From positions 1 through 8,200 of the forward strand of contig JAFSUE010000124.1 in NCBI GenBank assembly GCA_017445435.1: a stretch of 8,200 bases of DNA, written 5' to 3'. The DNA is from Selenomonadaceae bacterium (GTDB taxonomy: Bacteria; Bacillota; Negativicutes; Selenomonadales; Selenomonadaceae). Each line of letters begins with the position of its first letter. Positions within the stretch are counted from its first letter, which is position 1. Below the pieces are notes generated by a model. That model was not told the origin of the DNA. It was given only the letters and a program-made list of their open reading frames with translations, and ran no database searches. A program made the position numbers and the translations under genes. This document shows, in pieces, positions 6,356-8,200 of the stretch.

Positions 6356-6461
6356 AAAAGTGAAAAGTGATAAGTGACAAGAAATTTGTATCAAAAAACT
6401 TATCACTTATCACTAACTGCTATTAACTACTGACTACTTACCACTAAATACTTACTAAAAA
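6356..6461. repeat. Drifted heptamer repeats in two inverted halves between the terD genes
   Basis: The plus strand from 6399 reads in strict 7-bp register: CTTATCA, CTTATCA, CTAACTG, CTATTAA, CTACTGA, CTACTTA, CCACTAA, ATACTTA, CTAAAAA. On the other side, 6356-6381 reads AAAAGTG, AAAAGTG, ATAAGTG, ACAAG, which is the same unit inverted. The two halves flank 17 nt of unrelated sequence. This makes up nearly the whole spacer between terD 1 and terD 2. No coding frame or clear promoter was seen in it. The pattern resembles heptanucleotide STRR-type intergenic repeats. Confidence 0.7.
6366..6414 (-). other. Long imperfect hairpin upstream of terD 2
   Basis: Arms 6366-6381 and 6399-6414 are complementary over 16 positions; the only mismatch (6378/6402) becomes a G-U pair in minus-strand RNA. 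The loop is 17 nt and, in RNA, starts with a run of six U. The stem ends about 13 nt before the GGGAG ribosome binding site of terD 2. It could modulate transcript stability or expression of the downstream genes. It does not have the GC-rich stem plus terminal U-tract of a standard intrinsic terminator. Confidence 0.5.
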
Positions 6462-6462
6462 T

Positions 6463-7044
6463 TTATCCAACGTTGACGCCGTAATTTCTGCCGAGCGCTG
6501 CCAGTCCGCCTTCAAATCCTGAACCGATCGCGTTGAATTTCCATTCGCCGCCGTGACGATAAAGTTCACCGACAACGACTGCCGTTTCAATGGAAAAATC
6601 TTCCGTCAAATCGTAGCGGATTAACTCTTCACCGTTCGCCGCATTTACAACGCGGATGAAAGCATTTTCGACTTGACCGAAATTTTGTTTGCGCTGATCG
6701 GCTTCATAAATCGTGACGGTAAAGTCAATCTTTGCAATGTTCGCGGGAATTTCGGCAAGATTAATTTTAATCTGTTCGTCGTCGCCTTCACCTGCGCCAG
6801 TCAAATTGTCGCCCATATGTTCGACAGAGCCAGAAGAATGTTTTTTGTTGCCGTAGAAAATGAATTCGCCGTCGCTAGGAACTTTGCCACTTTCGCCGAG
6901 CATAAAAACTGACGCGTCCAAGTCGAAGTCACTGCCGCCGTCATAACGTTTCACGTCCCAGCCAAGACCTACCAGAACTTCCTTTAAGCCAGGATTAGTT
7001 TTCGTCAAATCAACTTTCTGACCCTTTTTCAAACTTACTGCCAC
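6463..7044 (-). CDS. terD: TerD-family calcium-binding stress protein 1
   Basis: 193-aa TerD-domain protein, normal length for the family and first gene of the minus-strand block. Seen: MAVSLKKGQKVDLTK at the N-terminus, VGLGWDVKRYDGG (25-37), DFDLDASVFML (39-49), HMGDNLTGAGEGDDEQI (76-92), RKQNFGQVENAFIRV (118-132), and GEWKFNAIGSGFEGGL near the C-terminus. Asp39/41/43 and the D-N-L-T-G-x-G-x-x-D-D-E loop correspond to the calcium-binding sites seen in characterised TerD. The start is GTG (7044), with a perfect AAGGAGGA ribosome binding site 6 nt upstream. A sigma-70-type promoter candidate lies about 50-80 nt upstream. The neighbouring second TerD, nucleosidases and Ca2+ pump suggest a role in calcium-linked stress handling. 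terC, terZ, terA and terB are not in the window. Tellurite resistance itself cannot be claimed. Confidence 0.94.
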   Translation of the reverse strand: MAVSLKKGQKVDLTKTNPGLKEVLVGLGWDVKRYDGGSDFDLDASVFMLGESGKVPSDGEFIFYGNKKHSSGSVEHMGDNLTGAGEGDDEQIKINLAEIPANIAKIDFTVTIYEADQRKQNFGQVENAFIRVVNAANGEELIRYDLTEDFSIETAVVVGELYRHGGEWKFNAIGSGFEGGLAALGRNYGVNVG

Positions 7045-7050
7045 AAATAT

Positions 7051-7058
7051 TCCTCCTT
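7051..7058 (-). promoter_or_regulatory. Strong ribosome binding site AAGGAGGA before the GTG start of terD 1
   Basis: AAGGAGGA on the minus strand, 6 nt before GTG 7044. This is a near-perfect anti-Shine-Dalgarno match, settles the GTG start and suggests high expression of the first gene of the block. Confidence 0.85.
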
Positions 7059-7095
7059 AAAAATTATTTACAAAATTATCGTTTAAAACGCGCAT

Positions 7096-7124
7096 AATTT
7101 ATCACAATTTCTGTTTCTTTGCAA
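7096..7124 (-). promoter_or_regulatory. Candidate sigma-70-type promoter for terD 1 and the downstream block
   Basis: On the minus strand: TTGCAA (7119-7124), a 17-nt spacer, then TAAATT (7096-7101). The -35 matches TTGACA at 4 of 6 and the -10 matches TATAAT at 4 of 6, with ideal spacing. It would give a leader of about 45 nt. In such AT-rich DNA chance matches are common. A small palindrome CGTTT-A-AAACG (7080-7090) lies near the predicted start of transcription and might be an operator. Confidence 0.4.
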
Positions 7125-7318
7125 CCCCCGATTCAAATTGCTAAGATTCAGCGCCGTTATTCCTGCAAAAAATTTTGTATACTCTTCGACAACTCAACAA
7201 ATTTTTCAGAAAAAATTTTTCTGCCCACTTGCATTTTTGGAATTGGTAATGTACAATCTTTTCAATCTACTAAAAAATTTTGCAGTAAACTTTTTAGGAA
7301 AAAAGTTTTTCAAGGTGT

Positions 7319-7345
7319 TAAGTTTTTTTTATCGCCAGTCGATAA
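7319..7345 (+). promoter_or_regulatory. Sigma-28/sigma-D-type flagellar promoter
   Basis: TAAG (7319-7322), 15 nt, then GTCGATAA (7338-7345), against the consensus TAAA-N15-GCCGATAA: one mismatch in each box and exact spacing. It is placed about 50 nt before the flagellin start codon, where such a promoter belongs. Class 3 (late) flagellar genes are typically read by this sigma factor. Confidence 0.8.
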
Positions 7346-7353
7346 GTTTCTAA

Positions 7354-7386
7354 GGAATGCTTTTTATTTATTTATCTCAGGGAGGG
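7354..7386 (+). promoter_or_regulatory. Flagellin leader with ribosome binding site and GGA motifs (possible CsrA sites)
   Basis: The leader contains AAGGAAT (GGA at 7354-7356) and, 25 nt on, CAGGGAGGGA covering the Shine-Dalgarno GGAGG (7381-7385), 8 nt before ATG 7394. Two GGA motifs, one covering the ribosome binding site, is the arrangement by which CsrA represses hag translation in Bacillus subtilis. The ribosome binding site is secure; CsrA binding is inference. Confidence 0.5.
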
Positions 7387-7393
7387 AATTACA

Positions 7394-8200
7394 ATGTCAC
7401 TTCAGATTAATAGGAGTTTTGCCGCCATTAGCGATGGCGCTCTGCAATCTTACCATTCAAATCAGACTACAATGGGTAAATCTATTACCCGCGTTTCTAC
7501 TGGCAAACGTGTCAATACCGCCGCTGATGACGTAGGCGCTTATGCCTCCAGTCACAGACTTAAGGCTGACTCTGCCGCATACAACGCCCTTTATAGAGGT
7601 GTCCAAAGCGGTGCTACTTATCTTAATGCCGCCGATAAAGCGATGACTTCTATTGTTGATATGTTGACTGCTATGCGCGAAAAAGCGCTCGAATATCAAA
7701 CCACCGACAATGATGATCAGAAAACAGTTCTTGAAAATGAATTTAATGCTCTTTATGACGCCGCCAAATCTGCTGTATATACTAAAGTCGGCACAAATGA
7801 TTCAATGCTTACAGATGGCGGTGAATTTTCATTCGTTACTGGTCTTCAATCTAGTAGCTCTGCAGAAGAAGTTGACTTGAGCAACGCACCTTCCGATGTC
7901 AAAACTTTCACTGTTTCTAGTAGTTACACGCTTGATGGTCTTGATAAAAGCTCCATTTCATACTATAAAGCATCCACTGAAAATAGTGATGGTACTCTTG
8001 TTATTGCTGATAAAACTTATACTTTGACTATACAAAGCAACACTAACAAACTTCTTGATTTAGCAGGTCAATCTGTTGGCGATGTTTGGGCCATTAAGGA
8101 TAGTGGTGGCAATATAGTTGGCGCTTACAAGGTTGATAGTGCTAATGTCGCTATAGATTGGGATATTGAGAGTTACAAGCCATCTGATACTAATACTATA
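7394..8200 (+). CDS. Flagellin, N-terminal part (truncated by window edge)
   Basis: 269 codons are open from ATG 7394 to the window end with no stop, so the C-terminal D0/D1 domain is missing. Residues 1-133 match the flagellin N-terminal helical domain: MSLQINRSFAAI at the start, STGKRVNTAADDVGAY (35-50, the S-G-x-R-I-N-S-A-x-D-D signature), GVQSGATYLNAADKAMTSI (69-87) and MLTAMREKALEY (90-101), equivalent to the LQRVRELSVQA segment. From about 145 the sequence becomes Ser/Thr/Asp-rich and variable, as expected of the surface-exposed middle domain. It forms the flagellar filament after export by the flagellar type III apparatus and has no signal peptide, as expected. Codons end mostly in T (GCT, ACT, GTT, GGT), unlike the minus-strand genes, which fits very high expression. 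The sequence is divergent from typical FliC/Hag (for example AYASSHRL where most have xIAxR/K), so it may be a secondary flagellin; a FlgL-like protein is less likely. Confidence 0.88.
   Translation, partial: MSLQINRSFAAISDGALQSYHSNQTTMGKSITRVSTGKRVNTAADDVGAYASSHRLKADSAAYNALYRGVQSGATYLNAADKAMTSIVDMLTAMREKALEYQTTDNDDQKTVLENEFNALYDAAKSAVYTKVGTNDSMLTDGGEFSFVTGLQSSSSAEEVDLSNAPSDVKTFTVSSSYTLDGLDKSSISYYKASTENSDGTLVIADKTYTLTIQSNTNKLLDLAGQSVGDVWAIKDSGGNIVGAYKVDSANVAIDWDIESYKPSDTNTI

Larger units (their letters stand above)
7045..7393. other. Divergent AT-rich intergenic region between terD 1 and flagellin
   Basis: 349 bp with no convincing gene. It holds the terD 1 ribosome binding site and promoter candidate at the left, the sigma-28-type flagellin promoter and leader at the right, and between them (about 7160-7330) a very AT-rich stretch with repeated A-tracts and T-tracts (for example 7167-7176, 7210-7220, 7272-7280, 7299-7310, 7323-7330). 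One of these is a near-perfect palindrome, CAGAAAAA-A-TTTTTCTG (7207-7223). The open frames crossing it have no ribosome binding site and a low-complexity Phe/Lys-rich content, as expected of AT-rich noise. The A-tracts may curve the DNA or act as UP elements. Confidence 0.6.

Noticed and set aside
6366..6414. Hairpin between the terD genes as an intrinsic terminator
   Set aside because: The stem is AT-rich, the U-run is in the loop and not after the stem, and the arms are explained by inverted heptamer repeats. Only a modulatory role is kept as a possibility.
6356..6461. CRISPR-like array
   Set aside because: Units are 7 bp, contiguous and drifted, with no spacers and no cas genes nearby.
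7119..7535. Plus-strand open frames (138 and 71 codons) crossing the intergenic region into flagellin
   Set aside because: They are Phe/Lys-rich translations of AT-rich DNA, lack a ribosome binding site and overlap the flagellin promoter and coding start.
7457..7699. 80-codon minus-strand open frame
   Set aside because: It is antisense to the conserved N-terminal domain of flagellin and has no independent support.

Overview
The window looks like chromosomal DNA from a motile, AT-leaning bacterium with Firmicute-style expression signals. These are strong AGGAGG-type ribosome binding sites, frequent TTG and GTG starts, and a flagellin gene behind a sigma-28/sigma-D-type promoter. I lean towards an anaerobic Firmicute, possibly one of the Negativicutes, but that is a guess from gene style and not a proof.

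Layout. Seven genes lie head-to-tail on the minus strand and one on the plus strand. Reading the minus strand in the direction of transcription, from the right: TerD-family protein 1 (GTG start at 7044), a 123-bp spacer made of drifted 7-bp repeats that can fold into a hairpin, TerD-family protein 2 (start at 6339), a leaderless MTA/SAH-nucleosidase-like protein (5726), its tandem duplicate carrying a signal peptide (4815), a second short heptamer-repeat spacer, a PMCA-type calcium P-type ATPase (TTG start at 3814), a small secreted protein of unknown family (1113), and the N-terminal part of a DUF445 membrane protein (GTG start at 408) that runs off the left edge. Except for the two repeat spacers, the gaps are only 11-28 nt, so part or all of the block may be one operon. 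On the right, a 349-bp divergent intergenic region separates it from the 5' part of a flagellin gene (7394 onward, plus strand) that runs off the right edge.

How the genes may work together. TerD proteins are calcium-binding stress proteins, and both copies here keep the acidic calcium-site motifs. The PMCA-type ATPase pumps calcium out of the cytoplasm. The pair of nucleosidase-like enzymes, one predicted cytosolic and one predicted exported, sits exactly between them. The most interesting hypothesis is therefore a compact calcium-linked stress module built from TerD x2, nucleosidase x2, a Ca2+ pump, a secreted unknown and DUF445. It lacks the usual TerC/TerZ/TerA partners within the window. 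Both nucleosidase copies keep the two catalytic glutamates of MTA/SAH nucleosidase but have Asn in place of the catalytic Asp, which points to a changed substrate or an altered role.

The flagellin gene is probably an independent unit: it is on the opposite strand and has its own sigma-28-type promoter and a leader with GGA motifs that could be CsrA sites.
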